Source: Kalmusia sp. IMI 367209
Taxonomy: Eukaryota; Ascomycota; Dothideomycetes; Pleosporales; Didymosphaeriaceae
Direction of reading: 5' to 3'
NCBI GenBank assembly: GCA_027946365.1
Contig: JAPEUQ010000001.1
Coordinates: 2,728,001 to 2,792,000, forward strand
DNA: 64,000 nucleotides
Position 1 is the first letter of the stretch. Each line of letters begins with the position of its first letter. The notes below the pieces were generated by a model. It had not been told where the DNA came from, did not search any database, and saw only the letters and a program-made list of their open reading frames with translations. Of this stretch, positions 45,742-58,195 are shown in pieces. The position numbers and the translations under genes are program-made.

Positions 45742-45975
45742 GTTGACTGTGTGATTAGTTCTCGGGGTGCGGATGGTGGGGGACGAGAAGTTCGAGATGT
45801 TGAAGTTGCAAGCGAATTTGGTGTGGGCGGATAAAAGTACTCCCGCGCCTAGCGCGGAGCCGCCGAACTTTTTTCTTAGCAGGAGCCCAGGGCTCTCATC
45901 TTTGATTCTTTAGCCAACCATGCTTTAAACTCCGACACCTCACTGCAGCCTCGATTCAGGCACGACGCAGTCAAC

Positions 45976-47766
45976 ATGGAGGCCAAAAAAAGCATTGGAA
46001 TCATCGGCATGGGCGATATGGGGAAGATGTACGCCTGGCGCTTGAGTGCTGCTGGCTGGAAGTGAGTCTTGTTGCTCGGGTCGCATGAACACCGCGATGT
46101 GCGGGTTATTGTAAGCCATTCCTCTTCCTGGTTCTTGTTCGCTTGTTATGATGACTGTGAGTGCATTTGGCTCGAGTATGGTGTGTGTCTGTCCTGTCGC
46201 CGTCCTGGTTACAGGTAGCAGGCATGTCGCTGTCTATGATGTGAATTCTCGCTACCTTACTTTTACACCTCTGATACCCTTCGAAGTCTTTTGATTTGCA
46301 ATGAGCTTTGATGGACCTTGCTGACTGAGTGCCTCATAGGGACCTGCCTTGCTTCTACAGTATATACTAATCTTTCGCACAGGGTCAATGCTTGTGATAT
46401 TCCAGAGAGGTTTGATGCATTGGCGGAGGAGTTTCGGAGTAGCGTAGGGCATCCATCATGTATATTGTTCATCAATAGAGCTGTGCTGAGCTTGTACCAG
46501 CCCAAAGTTGAAATAATGCGAACCGGCCATCTCGTGTCTCGAGTGAGCGACTACATCATCTACAGTGTAGAAGCGAAGAACATTGATGCCGTGGTGAAGC
46601 TATTCGGGCCTTGTATGCTGCATGATCCCATGAGTGTGTGCCATCACTAATAAATCTAATCAGCGACTAAGCTTGGAGCTATCGTGGGAGGCCAAACTTC
46701 TTGTAAAGCCCCAGAGATTGCGGCTTTCGAGAAGCATCTACCTCCGGATGTCCACATCGTCTCTTGCCACTCCCTCCACGGACCTCGTGTTGATCCGAAA
46801 GGGCAACCTCTGGTACTCATCAAGCATCGCGCATCCGATGAAGCCTTCAAGTTTGTGGAGGAGGCCCTATCATGTCTCCAATCCAAACACGTTTACCTTA
46901 CTCGCGAACAGCATGACCGCATTACAGCGGACACGCAGGCTGTGACTCACGCTGCTTTTCTCAGCATGGGTGCAGCGTGGAATGCCAATAATCAGTTCCC
47001 TTGGGAAACCGCGCGCTATATCGGCGGCATCGAGAATGTCAAGATCAACATCACGCTTCGCATCTATGCGGCTAAATGGCATGTGTATGCTGGTCTTGCC
47101 ATTCTAAATCCTGACGCACAAAAGCAGATCAAGCAATACGCTGAGTCTGTTACAGAGCTTTTCAAGTTGATGCTGGGGGGCCATAGAGAGGAGTTGAGGA
47201 ACAGAATCATGGCAGCTAGGGAAGCTGTATTTCATACTTCTACTCCTAATAAGCAAGAGGTCTTATTGAGGGAGGATGTCTTGAACCAGTTTACTCTCGG
47301 CGAGCTCCCCGAAAAGCGACTCAAGAATAATCACCTCAGTCTGCTCGCTATGGTAGATTGCTGGTGGAAACTTGGCATCGTGCCTTACGACCATATGATC
47401 TGCTCTACCCCGGTACGTTCATCTCGATCCATAAGCTCTTCTCTAGACAAGGCAGCATGCAAATATCCTAACTGCGTAAAGCTTTTCCGTATGTGGCTCG
47501 GCATCAGTGAGTATCTCTTCCGCAACGATCAATTGCTCGAAGAAGCCATCGATACCGCTATTGATGACAACACTTTCCGTCACGATGATTTGGAGTTTAC
47601 CTTCGCCGCTCGTGACTGGAGTTCGCGTGTAACTCTGGGTAATTTTGATGGCTACCGTGAGAAGTTCGAGGCTATACAGTCCTATTTCGAACCGCGGTTC
47701 CCAGATGCAACGAAATTAGGCAACGAGATGATCCAGACCATCTTGGAACAGACAAGAGATTCTTAG
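45976..47766 (+). CDS. TYR1: Prephenate dehydrogenase (NADP+), tyrosine biosynthesis
   Basis: Five exons, join(45976..46061,46383..46443,46501..46612,46664..47412,47482..47766), encode 430 aa. The N-terminus is the NADP-binding Rossmann motif GIIGMGDMGKMYAWRL. SDYIIYSVEA, GAIVGGQTSCKAPEIAAF, VSCHSLHGP and the C-terminal dimerisation helices (LFRMWLGISEYLFRN) follow the yeast Tyr1 pattern. It oxidatively decarboxylates prephenate to 4-hydroxyphenylpyruvate. Intron 1 is long (321 nt). Introns 2 (57 nt) and 4 (69 nt) are in frame and stop-free; they were removed because they interrupt conserved blocks and have good splice signals. Confidence 0.9.
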
Positions 47767-48213
47767 TAGTTGCCTACTGTTAAGGTAGCATAAAGTCAAA
47801 GTACAAAAATTAGCTCGTAGATGACTATTGAAAGCGCTTAACACGTCTCTTCGAGCGTCCATTCTTACTTGAATTTGACATTTGAACATGTACATCTAAA
47901 TATCGTGCCAGGGCGCGATTTCGGAAATACTTGTTATTGCAAAAGCCATGTGCGTAGGTGGGGTAGGATATAGTATTTGAACGTCTGCCCTGTTCTGCAG
48001 AGAATCGCTATGATGTGGATGCGAGACAGGGATGCCCGCGGATCTAGATCGCGCGATGACGTTGCTCGCACATGCTGCCCCAAGAGCTTGGCTACGTATC
48101 GCACAGTTTCCCTGCCTTCTTTTAACCTGGAGGGGCACAATTCTTTGGCAATTTCCCATTTCTGAATCCTAATTCTTCAAATTCGAAAGCTCTGTGCGAG
48201 CTGTTTCGGCGCC
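47767..48213. other. Intergenic between TYR1 and the anoctamin gene
   Basis: 447 bp containing the TYR1 3' UTR and the promoter of the next gene. No gene is visible. Confidence 0.45.
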
Positions 48214-50603
48214 ATGGCGAAGAGTCAAGCTCTCCAGACAAACATGGACGTCGACTATGTGATCGTCTATCGATTTGCGAAGCTAGGTGCGTGTGCCAGA
48301 ACGTCGGATTGCTGATGCTAAGTTTAACGGTATGCAGACAAGGCGAAGGCAATCGCGCAGTTCGAGAAGCTCGTCGAGGCGCTCTCCTCAGTGGGGCTGC
48401 AGACAGAGGCCCGCAATGGTGACTCGCACTCTATCTTGCTCTTTGTCAGAGTCGCATCGGACGAGCACTTGTTTGGCGAGGTGTACAGATCACGGTAACC
48501 ACATACAATACCTCGTCTTACGGTTTTCCTGGTCTGATGCTATTTGTAGGGTTCGTGACTGGATCCACGGCGTGCGAGCTGCTGCCCCTCCCAAAGAGAC
48601 CCGTGAAGCACTTGAAGCAGAGCCTCTCTACGAAGCCGAACGTCTGCGCATCATATACCAACTTATCACAAATCCGGAAGCTGAGGGTGGAGCGGGCATA
48701 ACACCCAAGGAGGGGCAGTGGGAGAATGTGGAGTCAATATTTGCGTTACACGACCATGCGTACAATAAGGACTGGATCAAGAAATGGACTTCATCCTACA
48801 CTCTTAAGACAGAGGACCTAGATGACATCCGTAACCGCTTGGGAGAGAAGGTAAGCTCTAGATGATGGATTGAAGCAAATCTGGGCTGACATGAGTAGAT
48901 TGCCTTCTATTTCGCTTTTACACAGTCATACTTTACCTTCCTCGTCTTCCCTGCGGCTTTTGGCACTGTAGCCTGGCTTTTCTTCGGACATTTCTCCGCC
49001 GTGTATGGTATCGTAAGCGCTCTGTGGTGCACTGTCTTCACTGAATGGTGGAAACATCAAGAAGTTGATCTGGGTGTGCGTTGGGGTGTTCGTGGCGTCT
49101 CTCGAATAGAGCACAAGAGGAAAAACTTCCAGCACGAACATATAACTACAGATCCAATTACTGGCGAGCAAGTTGGCATATTCTCGGTTAAAAAACGTTT
49201 GCAAAGGCAGCTACTTCAGGTTCCGTTTGCATTGGCAGCCGCCGCGCTGCTGGGTACATTGATTGCTACCTGCTTCGGTATCGAGGTGTTCATATCTGAA
49301 GTCTATAATGGACCACTGAAATTTGTCTTAGTAAGTCTCTTCTACTTATTGCTCCACACAGACTACTCACTATAGCTAGGTCTTCATCCCAACTGGCATC
49401 CTCACAACAGTCATGCCAATTCTGTCTGGCATCCTTACGAAATTGGCCACCCAACTTACGGATTATGAGAATTATGAGACGCATGCTGCCTATGAGACTG
49501 CTCTTACTCAGAAGATCTTCGTTCTCAACTTTATTACCTCCTATCTACCCATCTTCCTCACGGCTTTCGTTTACGTACCTTTCGGGAATATCATTGTGCC
49601 TTATCTCGATGTATTCAGCCTCACCGTCAGGCCATTCGCCGAAGACGAAAAGCAACTGAAAGGTCCAGGCGCAGACTGGGCTATCAACCCTGACCGTCTC
49701 CGCAAGCAGGTCATTTACTTCACTGTAACAGCGCAAATTGTCAACCTTGGCATGGAACTCATCGTCCCATACCTCAAACGCCGCGGCTTCTCCAAGCTTA
49801 AACAAATGCAATCTGAGCGCGCCGCAAAGAACGGTGGCACCTCTCCCGCCCCTTCCATCAACGACCCTCTAGAAGATGCAGCCTTTCTCAAGCGCGTCCG
49901 CGAAGAAGCCGAGCTTGACGTCTACGACGTGACCACAGACCTCCGTGAGATGGTACTCCAGTTCGGCTACCTCAGCCTCTTCTCAGTCGTCTGGCCTTTC
50001 ACCGCCGTCTCGTTTCTAATCAACGACTGGATCGAGCTGCGCGCCGACGCAATGAAAATTTGCGTCGAGATGCAGCGCCCCACCCCCTGGCGCGCTGACA
50101 CCATCGGCCCCTGGCTCGACTCCCTCAGCTTCCTCACTTGGCTCGGTAGCCTCACGACTTCTGCCCTCGTATACCTCTTCTCCAACGACGGTCTTGGCCC
50201 CGATGGCTCCCCGTCAAACATCCGTGCCTGGGCCCTCCTCCTTACTATTCTGCTCTCGGAGCATGTTTTCTTCGTCGTGCGCTGGGGTATACGTGTCGCG
50301 ATTTCTAAACTTGTGTCTCCCGGGCTTCAGAAGGAGCGTCGTGAGAGGTTCTTGGTTAGGAAGCAGTATTTTGAGGAGAATCTAAAGAGTCTTGAGCGGT
50401 TACCGAAAATGGCCGAGAAGGGAGTGGAGATTACGAGGGAGAGCTTGGAAGAGGATGCAAGGATGGGTAGTTTGAAGGAGAGTTCGGATACGGAGAGGTT
50501 CTGGGCAAGGCAGAGAGGGTGGAGGGAGACAGTCAGTGTGGGGAAGGGGTTCATTGAGAGTGCAGTAGTGGAGAAGAGTTCCGAGAGGAAGAAGGAGCTC
50601 TAG
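48214..50603 (+). CDS. Anoctamin/Ist2-family membrane protein
   Basis: Five exons, join(48214..48286,48338..48494,48550..48850,48899..49330,49380..50603), encode 728 aa. A cytosolic N-terminal domain (VDYVIVYRF, RVRDWIHGV) precedes about eight membrane helices with anoctamin signatures. These include IAFYFAFTQSYFTFLVFPAAFG, TEWWKHQEVDLGVRWGV, ANO-type TDYENYETHAAYETALTQKIF, FLTAFVYVPFG and VLQFGYLSLFSVVWPFTA. Fungal anoctamins (yeast Ist2, Aspergillus ANO) act as ER-plasma membrane tethers or lipid scramblases. There is no long Ist2-type C-terminal sorting tail here, only a charged tail of about 100 residues. At exon 5 two AGs compete (TATAG and CTAG); only the second keeps frame. Confidence 0.92.
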
Positions 50604-50937
50604 GTGGAGGATCTAGGGTGGTTCACTCAATGGTGGTGGAACTGGGGTGGGAAGACGTGGCTGAGAATTTTGTGGACACAGGAGGATTTGGCAAAGATTT
50701 TGGGTGAGGGAAAGATGTTATGATCATCGATGAGAGATGCTTGTCTATTGGTAGCATGGAGATTCTAGGTTTTACCGCACATACCTATAAGAATACCAAT
50801 AATATCTTACATACCCGATAGTCTCGGCATACATCACACCGATGTCCATTGCGTGTCTACGATTGAAAAGGTATCTACAATCTCTACCGCTCACCATATA
50901 TGAACATATGCTACAAATACACCTATCATACAATTCC
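50604..50937. other. Convergent 3' interval
   Basis: 334 bp between convergent gene ends, AT-rich and without a gene. Confidence 0.45.
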
Positions 50938-53900
50938 CTACCACAGGTACTCCGCATTGCACATTCTCACCTCCTCCAAATCCCTCCACGTAATATGCCT
51001 TCGACTCTCTTGCATCGGCAACACCTTCCTATTCCATAGTCTCGCAAACCTTCTCGCACCGTGTTCCTCGCTAAACTCCACTACCCACCGATTATATACT
51101 TTATTCATGATAATCTGATTGATTTCCTTACTGTCCTGCCCGTCATCCGCCCCATCATCATCAGCCCTGCCCCAGTCGTTCATCCAACTCATGGCTGGAT
51201 CATCATACGCGTCCCTCTTGCGCTTGGAGAGATTTGCCGAGCGCGGGTTAAGAGAGGACACGGGTAGAAACTTGGTCTTCAGGTCGATGATGTCGCGGAG
51301 GCGGTGGATGGACTGGTGTTCGTGGAGGAAGGGCCAAGTGAAGCCGCGTCTGAAGGCATCTTGTAGAAAGAGTTGGAAAAGGTCGTAGGCTGAGGGCTCA
51401 TAGCCCTCGATGTGGAAAAGTACCCTGTGAATTTTTTTACCCGCAGGAGTAGTTGATGGGACGATGGGCTTGTAGCCGCCGTCTTCGATGAGGCGACCAA
51501 GGGCGGAATTGTAGGGTTGCATTAGCATATTGAGCTGTAGAGTTTGATTTGCGGGGACGAGGAGGTACGACGAGGTTGCGGCGTCGATGTCCTCACCGTT
51601 CTCGAGGAAGCCTCGGGGAGGAGGGATGGCAGATAAGGCGCTGCTTGGCTGGTGGAGTTGGCTTAGCTTGTGTAGGCGCACTGCGTTGTTCTGATATCTA
51701 AGGGCGGCCTCGGGGTTCTTGAAGAGGAGGTAGTAGAAGGGGAGTCTTTCGAGGCTAAGCGGGTCTCGGCCGGGTATCACTTTAAAGAACTCGCCATCAC
51801 GAGCCCATGATTCTATGTGCCTTCCTTTAGGTACGAGGCGGCGAAAGTCGGATTCTGTAAGCTCGATACTGCAGTGTAGAAGCTGAAGTGCAGTGACCTT
51901 ATCCGATTTGTTCTGGAATGCTTCGACGAATTTCTCGCGGTCAGTCATCTTGTCTCTTGGGTGGTACTTTCTGACTAGGGGAGCTGAATTGGGAGGGTTG
52001 AGCTTAGGATATGGATTACGCTTTGTGTAGTGGGGTTGCGTGTAATTGCTCGCCTCTGGGAAGAGCTCATCAAGAAGCGATCGTTCGCTCATCTCACTTG
52101 TATCTGAAAGAGCCGATGTTCGAGGCGATCCCGAAACCTCGTCCTTTGAAGTTGTCGAAGTGGAAGCTGAGAGACCCGTGCCTATATTCAAGGAGCTCGA
52201 AGACTTCATCATTCTTGCTTGCGTATGTATCTGCCGAGTCAACCTCTGACCATCAACATTGTTATCAGCTGCTCTTTCAAGGTATGCGAATACATCAGAC
52301 TGTGGAGATTTGCTTGCTATCTCCTTTGTGTTCCTTTCGAGGGCAAGTGGCGTTCTGGACGTGGTGCCTTCAGACTTTAGGGTGGAGTTTGTAGCGGGGG
52401 ATGAGACCAAGATTTGCTTGTCGGTTGCCAACGCTATACTGGCTGGGGGCTGCAACTTTGACGGATCTGAGGAGCTTTGCGAAATTGTAGTCGTCTTAGA
52501 AATCGAAGCCTCATGTTGTTGTATTGTGGTCAACGAAGCTGAGCGATCTTCTACCCGTCGCTCAGACGTAGAGAGAGTACTTGCAATTGGCATTGCTGTT
52601 TCTATTTTTGAATCATCTGTGCCTTGCATGGTACCTGGGTCAGGCGTCTTGTCCACGTTGTAATTTTGCGTTGTGTCTGGGATGGAAGCTCGAGCCATAC
52701 TAGCAATGGAAGCTTGAATTGTACTCGTGTGTGGGGCTTGCGTAGAACCAGGAGATGGAATTGGTTGGGTCATGATCTTTTCCTGCAGAATCTTGACCTG
52801 TTCAATAAGCTGTTGAAGCTGTAGCCTCAAATCAGCGTTCGTTTCTACATTAGGCTCCACCTTCTCTGATTTAGGCTTTCGTTCCTTCAAATTAGGCTCT
52901 TGTTTCTCCAAATTAGGTATAATACCTTCCGAAGACTTTTCAGGAGAATAATCCGCATCCATAGACTTCTTTCCTTGCCCTTTCCAACTTATATATTTTG
53001 CGATCCTCAAAGACTGTTCTTTGGGTCCTTGCCCTTTTCTGGTATAGTGTGTTCTAATAATCAGGGGTCGTTCTTGGAGTCTCACTTTGCTAGATGTGAT
53101 ACCTTCTGATTCTTCAAGTACGTTCTCTTTAATTGCGGGTGCATTCTGAGGGCCTGTCACTGGACTCTTGAGCTTCTTTGATGAGTTTGCCGCCCCAGTC
53201 TTCTCAGGAGTGGCGATTTCATACATTGATGTCTTCTTTGTAAAGCCATGTTGGGGCTGGTCCCTATGCGATGTTCCTTGTATCCCCTTAGAGGTTTCAG
53301 TACTAGAGTAAGACTTGGGTTTCGATTCCTGAGGGGCTCTCTTTGAAAATTGAGCGTATCTGCCAAAGACTCCGAGTAAAGCCAGGTCTCGTGCGAGCTG
53401 CGCCTCATGATGTATTCGATCTAAATGTGCGCGGACGAGCTTTGTATGTGATCGGGCAAGTGGAGGTGATATAGCATCGAGAACCTCGAGAGTCTCGAGT
53501 ACACAGTTAATGGTCTGACGATATCGGCTTTCCGCGACTCTTTGAATCCCTGTAGGGGCGATCTCTGAGGAAAAAGGGCCTGAGCCTTTTGAATAGGGGG
53601 GTGATGTCAATTGGCGTGGCTCTGTCCGCATCCTCATAGAATTTAAGCATCTAGGAGATGGTTGAATATGACAGCGGGCTTCTATAACCGAGTTGAAAGT
53701 TCTGTGGCACGTCCAGCACGCGAAGAGGTATCGACTATCAGGTTCGTTGATCCAACAGGTCTCATTCGTCAAGAGATGTTGAGTTCGCAGTTGCTTCGAA
53801 GGAAACGACGTATGACATGTCCTGCAGACTCGTTCTTCGACATGGAGTTCACCTGTACCAGTCACAGATCGCCGGTCTCCCCAGCCCTTACGTCCTATCA

Positions 53901-54507
53901 AGGTAACGAATTGCTTATACTGCATCCTCGTTTCTCGCTGCTGTAGGGCATCCTCACGACTCGTGAACATGGCTGGCCAGCATGACACGTCTTCTTGGTC
54001 CATTATGTGACGGTACAGTCCTCCTCCCCGTCTTGAAAGCCTCCTGGCAGACAGAGCAGGTGGTCTTGGACGAGGGCTTAGAAGATGTCGGCTCGTAGAA
54101 CTCGCGGTGATTATCCGTCTGGAATCGGTGCTCGGGAGCAGTGGATGACTTCGGTGAGCGTTCGTGAGTAGAGGGAATAGGCTGCGGCGGCTTTGAGAGC
54201 AGCGTGGAGAGACGACGGACGACACCACCCCACCGGGTGCCGTCCGATGCCTTTTGAGAAGAAGAAGGCTCTTCTCCTGCATCTGCACTCCCTATAGTAG
54301 TTTTAGCGCTGCATCGTGTAGTCACTGTACAGCCATCCACACACCTGTCGAGATGGGCTGCGAGGCCTCACCACCTCCGCCGGGCGCAGTGTCATCGCGC
54401 TGGGCTGGTAGCTTGTCGCGGGCGCCGTTGGACACCCAGCGAATCTGGGCAGGGCTCCACGGAGGATGCCATGGCCGCAGAGGTCGTATAAGACGCGGCG
54501 GCGGCAT
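50938..54507 (-). CDS. Large mitochondrial-looking protein with three C2HC finger motifs (one +1 frameshift)
   Basis: I do not recognise the family. Exon 1 (54507..54345) encodes a presequence-like start (MPPPRLIRPLRPWH). It splices by GTGTGT...CTATAG into 54291..50938. Near 54026-54029 (G4 on the coding strand) one base must be skipped; the joined product has ~1171 aa. Three motifs then have equal geometry, C-x2-C-x12-H-x6/8-C: CSVC (about residue 133), CRTC (about 209) and CWTC (about 248). A disordered Ser/Thr-rich middle with a short coiled coil (DLRLQLQQLIEQVKILQEKI) follows. The C-terminal 350 residues look folded (DELFPEAS, RRLVPKGRHIESW, FKVIPGRDPLSLERLPFYYLLF). A mitochondrial RNA-related role is a guess. 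A long frame from a Met at 54288 is the wrong phase for exon 2. Confidence 0.68.
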
Positions 54508-54734
54508 CAATTGCTGTGCCTGGTCACATTGCACCTTTGCAGTGCTGGCCAATGATGCCGGCCAGAAAAGTTTCGGCAGCTGCTCGCTTAGTCAGCCACC
54601 ACATCTTCGCCCAAATTCGTAGACACCATTGGGGGAGTCACAGCACTGCATTGTAGTTCAAGCCACCCCATCATACATGATGCAAACCTTGAGAAACTGC
54701 AAGTACTGTCTCTAGGTAACCTCATACTTGAGCC

Positions 54735-57078
54735 ATGACAATTGCCACAGCTTTCACTTTACGTCCGCTGGAGCGCACTTCTGGGAACAACAGCCTCGAC
54801 CAAGCCGTCTTCCGTGTTCACCTCTCTGCAAAAGAGCTCAAGAATCTGGGCCTCATCACTGGAGACCACATTCGCTTAAGCACTACCAGAGGATTCCATG
54901 GATTTGCTTTGGCCTGGCTCGCTCAACAGACTAACCCGGGCAACAAGCCTATAGTCAAAGCTTCAGATTTATTGCGAGAGAGAAATACGAACTAACTTTG
55001 ACGGATGCCATCTTCATTGAGAAGGTTAATGAAGCTCCGCAGGCTGTCGCATCCGTGGTGGTTGCTTTCTCACAGTCTTCGGACGCACTCAGCAGGTACT
55101 CTACGCCTGAAGAGCTGAATTGGTGGACGAGATCCGCACTAGGTAGGTGCATCCCGAAGCATCCACCTTTCACATGAACTTACAGTACCAAGCGGAATTG
55201 GAGATTCTATCACCAGGATGCACTTTCGACGTGGAAAAGAAACCAAAGTCACTGGGCTTGGGCTCGAAAATACGCATGACAGTAGTAGAAGTCAACTCCG
55301 ATTCAGGTGGCGATTGTCCTTTATTCTTTGATCCCTTCGAATCTCAGGTGGTCTTCTCAAATAATCCCTCGCTCATAGGTGCTGCTACAATCGAGAGCAG
55401 TGCCGTTTTGTGCGTTGACGGCACTGGTATTGGTGGGCTTTCGGAGCATATTCGAACAATCAACGAAGAGCTCGCATTCATCTCGAGCGCTGATTTCCCT
55501 TCGGCAGATTCGCACCTTCTAGGCCCTACATCCTTTCTCCTGCACGGATCTGAGGGCTGTGGGAAAACTCTCCTCCTTGAACGCTTATCTTTGGCGTCAT
55601 GGCAAAAAGTTTACAGATTAGACCACAAGTGGCTTGCTGCAAACCGGAAAAGGCAAGCTGATGCATTGTCAAACGACGTTTTTAACGCTGCTGTCAGACA
55701 CCAGCCTTCCTTAATATTGATTGACAATCTCGACAAATTCTTACAGAAAGCGGAAGATCTAGTGATGGACTTGCAATACGAGCTTAAAAGAACCCAGAAT
55801 ACGAAAGTTGTAGTTGCTGCTGCAACTCGAAGGATCTACGATATTGATGCTAGCCTTCTCTCTCGTTGGGGACTCAGGATCAAACTTGAATTATTCCCTC
55901 CAAATGTCAAGCAGAGAGAAGACATATTGCGACAGATTCTGAGCCGAAAAATGAGCCTTGACCTGACGTCTTTAGCTGAACGATGTCATGGCTTCGTCGG
56001 TCGCGATATCGACGAACTCTGTAGCCTGGCTAGGTACCATCGTCAGAAACAAGTGAAAGACTCTTTGGGCGATGCGCCCGAGGGTACTCTCAACGAGGCT
56101 CTGGAAAAAGCCGAATTCGTCAAGCAGGACGATTTCGACGCTGTTGTGACCCAAATTCAACCGACGGTTCTCAAAGAAAGCATTTTAGAAGTGCCGAAGG
56201 TCAAATGGTCCGATATCGCTGGAGTAGCCCACGTGAGGGCGCTGCTCGAGTCTATTGTTGTTCGCCCGTACAAGGTAAGGATCAAGACGATCAACACTCT
56301 CGAGGCAGCCTGTATTAACTTACCCCAGTTCCCTGATATAGATATTCGATTTGGCGCTCCTCAGTCACGCAAGGGCGTATTATTATACGGTCCACCAGGC
56401 TGCGCAAAGACTTTAATTGCCCAGGCTGTGGCAACAGAGTCCAATCAAAATTTCCTTGCTGTGAAGGGTTCGGAGTTGATCAAGATGTACGTCGGAGAAT
56501 CAGAGAGGGCCATTCGAGACGTATTCCGCCGAGCTCGTGCAGCCAAACCGTGTATCATCTTCTTTGACGAGATCGATTCGATCGGTAAATCGCGTGACAA
56601 GACCCAAGAGAGCGGCCTTAATGTTGTCACTACGCTGCTCAATGAGATGGATGGTATTGAAGCCCTTAAAGATGTGTTTATTATCGGGGCCACAAACCGG
56701 CCTGACATCCTAGACTCGGCACTTATCCGTGTCGGTCGCTTCGACGTTCATATCCATATTGGGCTGCCTACCCAGGAAGCGAGGCGACAGATTCTCGAGA
56801 TCCACACAAGGAAGTGGCCGCTGGCTCAGGACGTAGATCTCGACGTTCTCGCTTCAGCGACCGAGGGAAGCAGCGGTGCGGATATCAAGGGTTTATGTGC
56901 AAACGTCGTGGAAATTGCTAAGACGGACTACCAGCGCTCTCCTGAGGGCCCTGCTGAGGTTCGCATGAGCCACTTCAACGCGGCGTTGGAGGAACATGTT
57001 CCACGCACGCTCACCGAAGAAGCCGCTCGTTACGAAAGGTGGCGGCCCGGGAAGTCCTTGGCACCGGGTGCTAGTTGA
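54735..57078 (+). CDS. AFG2: AAA ATPase Afg2/Drg1-type (apparent 2-nt frameshift in the N-terminal domain)
   Basis: The model is join(54735..55142,55193..56274,56329..57078), with two extra bases in the GA repeat at 54976-54982, giving 745 aa. The N-domain reads FRVHLSAKELKNLGLITGDHIRL, then across the repeat LLRE-KYELTLTDAIFIEKV. D1 has Walker A GSEGCGKT and a Walker B-like LILIDNLDK. D2 has GPPGCAKT, IIFFDEIDSIGKSRD and GATNRPDILDSALIRVGRFD. These fit Afg2/SPATA5, which releases maturation factors such as Rlp24 from cytoplasmic pre-60S subunits. Intron 2 (56275..56328, 54 nt) is in frame. The acceptor of intron 1 (CCAAG) was chosen by phase and is the weakest junction. Confidence 0.87.
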
Positions 57079-58195
57079 TGTTCTATGACTCGTGTTACCC
57101 CAGAATACTTAATACAAACGCCGATTTACAGGCATTCATTGCATTTCCAGGCGTGGAGTGCAGATTGGGGTATGCGGAAGAATGCTTAGAATCAGCCGCA
57201 TGAGCTGTCCAGCTTCGAGAACACGCTTTGTGAAAGTCATCAACAATGGTATTACACACCCGATTCGTCCGAAGGGAGATAATCGATCTGTGGAGAGTTT
57301 AGCCGAATGCACGGTGCAAAGAATGGCATACCTGCGCAATTCATCTCATGCGAGCAAATCTTCCGATGCCATCCAACCTGACATCAGCTTGCGCGCGATC
57401 ACGCATGTAATTTTGGTTATTTGTACAAGGCTGCAGAAGCGGGATCCTACGTTTTCGCCCTTATTTCCGTCCCACCTCACACAAAAGAAAACCACCTATG
57501 AATGCCTGTTGTTTGGCGGCTTTCCGCCATTAATGCTCCGACGATCTTGTCTTACGTCCATGCCAGCCGCGAGGCTAACTTTTCATTTCGGGAGGCACAG
57601 CCAGTGTCTGTCGTGGAAATACTACTAACTTGGCAGTTCGAAAAGCGAAATTGCGCACGGGAGCATGAAACTGGGCTCGTGCGCGCAAGTTCCTGCAAGA
57701 ACAGCCGCCTTAACTGTTACATCCCCACCATGTCGGAGGTTCGAGACGTCGAACCCTAGTCAATTGCAAGGTCTCCCGCTGTAGCAGGTCCCCCGCTACC
57801 CTTTGATACAACCAATCCACAACCCTGTTGCGTCCTGTTTCGTGTTCTGACGCATGCTTCATTCCCTCATCCACGCAGACCCTAACTCGTGCAATTTGTT
57901 CCTGACGCCCAGTAGTCGCAACGTACGCGGCTTAGCAGCAACACCTAGGCATGAACGGCCTCCCGATAGGCGGGACACTTGTTGTTTCCCGTCGCACTGT
58001 GCGGCTGTCGTGATTCTCAATTTCCCACTTCCTTTCTGCTCTCCTTCTCGCACTACACTTTCTTTTTTGTTTGCCCACCGTTTGGTTCTCTGGGAGAGCC
58101 GTCCGTTCCTTACCTGTCGATCACTCCACATTTGTCGCTCCTTCATCGATCAACTTGACTGGGTCTTGACACCAACTAACAATCTTGAAACCGCC
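57079..58195. other. Intergenic, AFG2 3' side and promoter of the 58.2-kb gene
   Basis: This 1.12-kb interval has overlapping frames of up to 156 codons without motifs. The downstream gene frame is open back to 57854, but that part is Cys/Phe/Ser-rich and looks like translated leader. I see nothing else. Confidence 0.45.

Noticed and set aside
46062..46382. Possible C/D snoRNA in TYR1 intron 1 (an ATGATGA and later CTGA are present)
   Set aside because: No terminal stem pairs around the boxes. The only rRNA-like complementarity that I could find is 9 nt and lies about 11 nt away from the D box, so it does not fit the guide rule.
53821..54288. Start at Met 54288 for the large finger protein
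   Set aside because: The upstream exon 54507-54345 splices into a different frame that carries the first CSVC finger, so the 54288 N-terminus is an out-of-phase reading.
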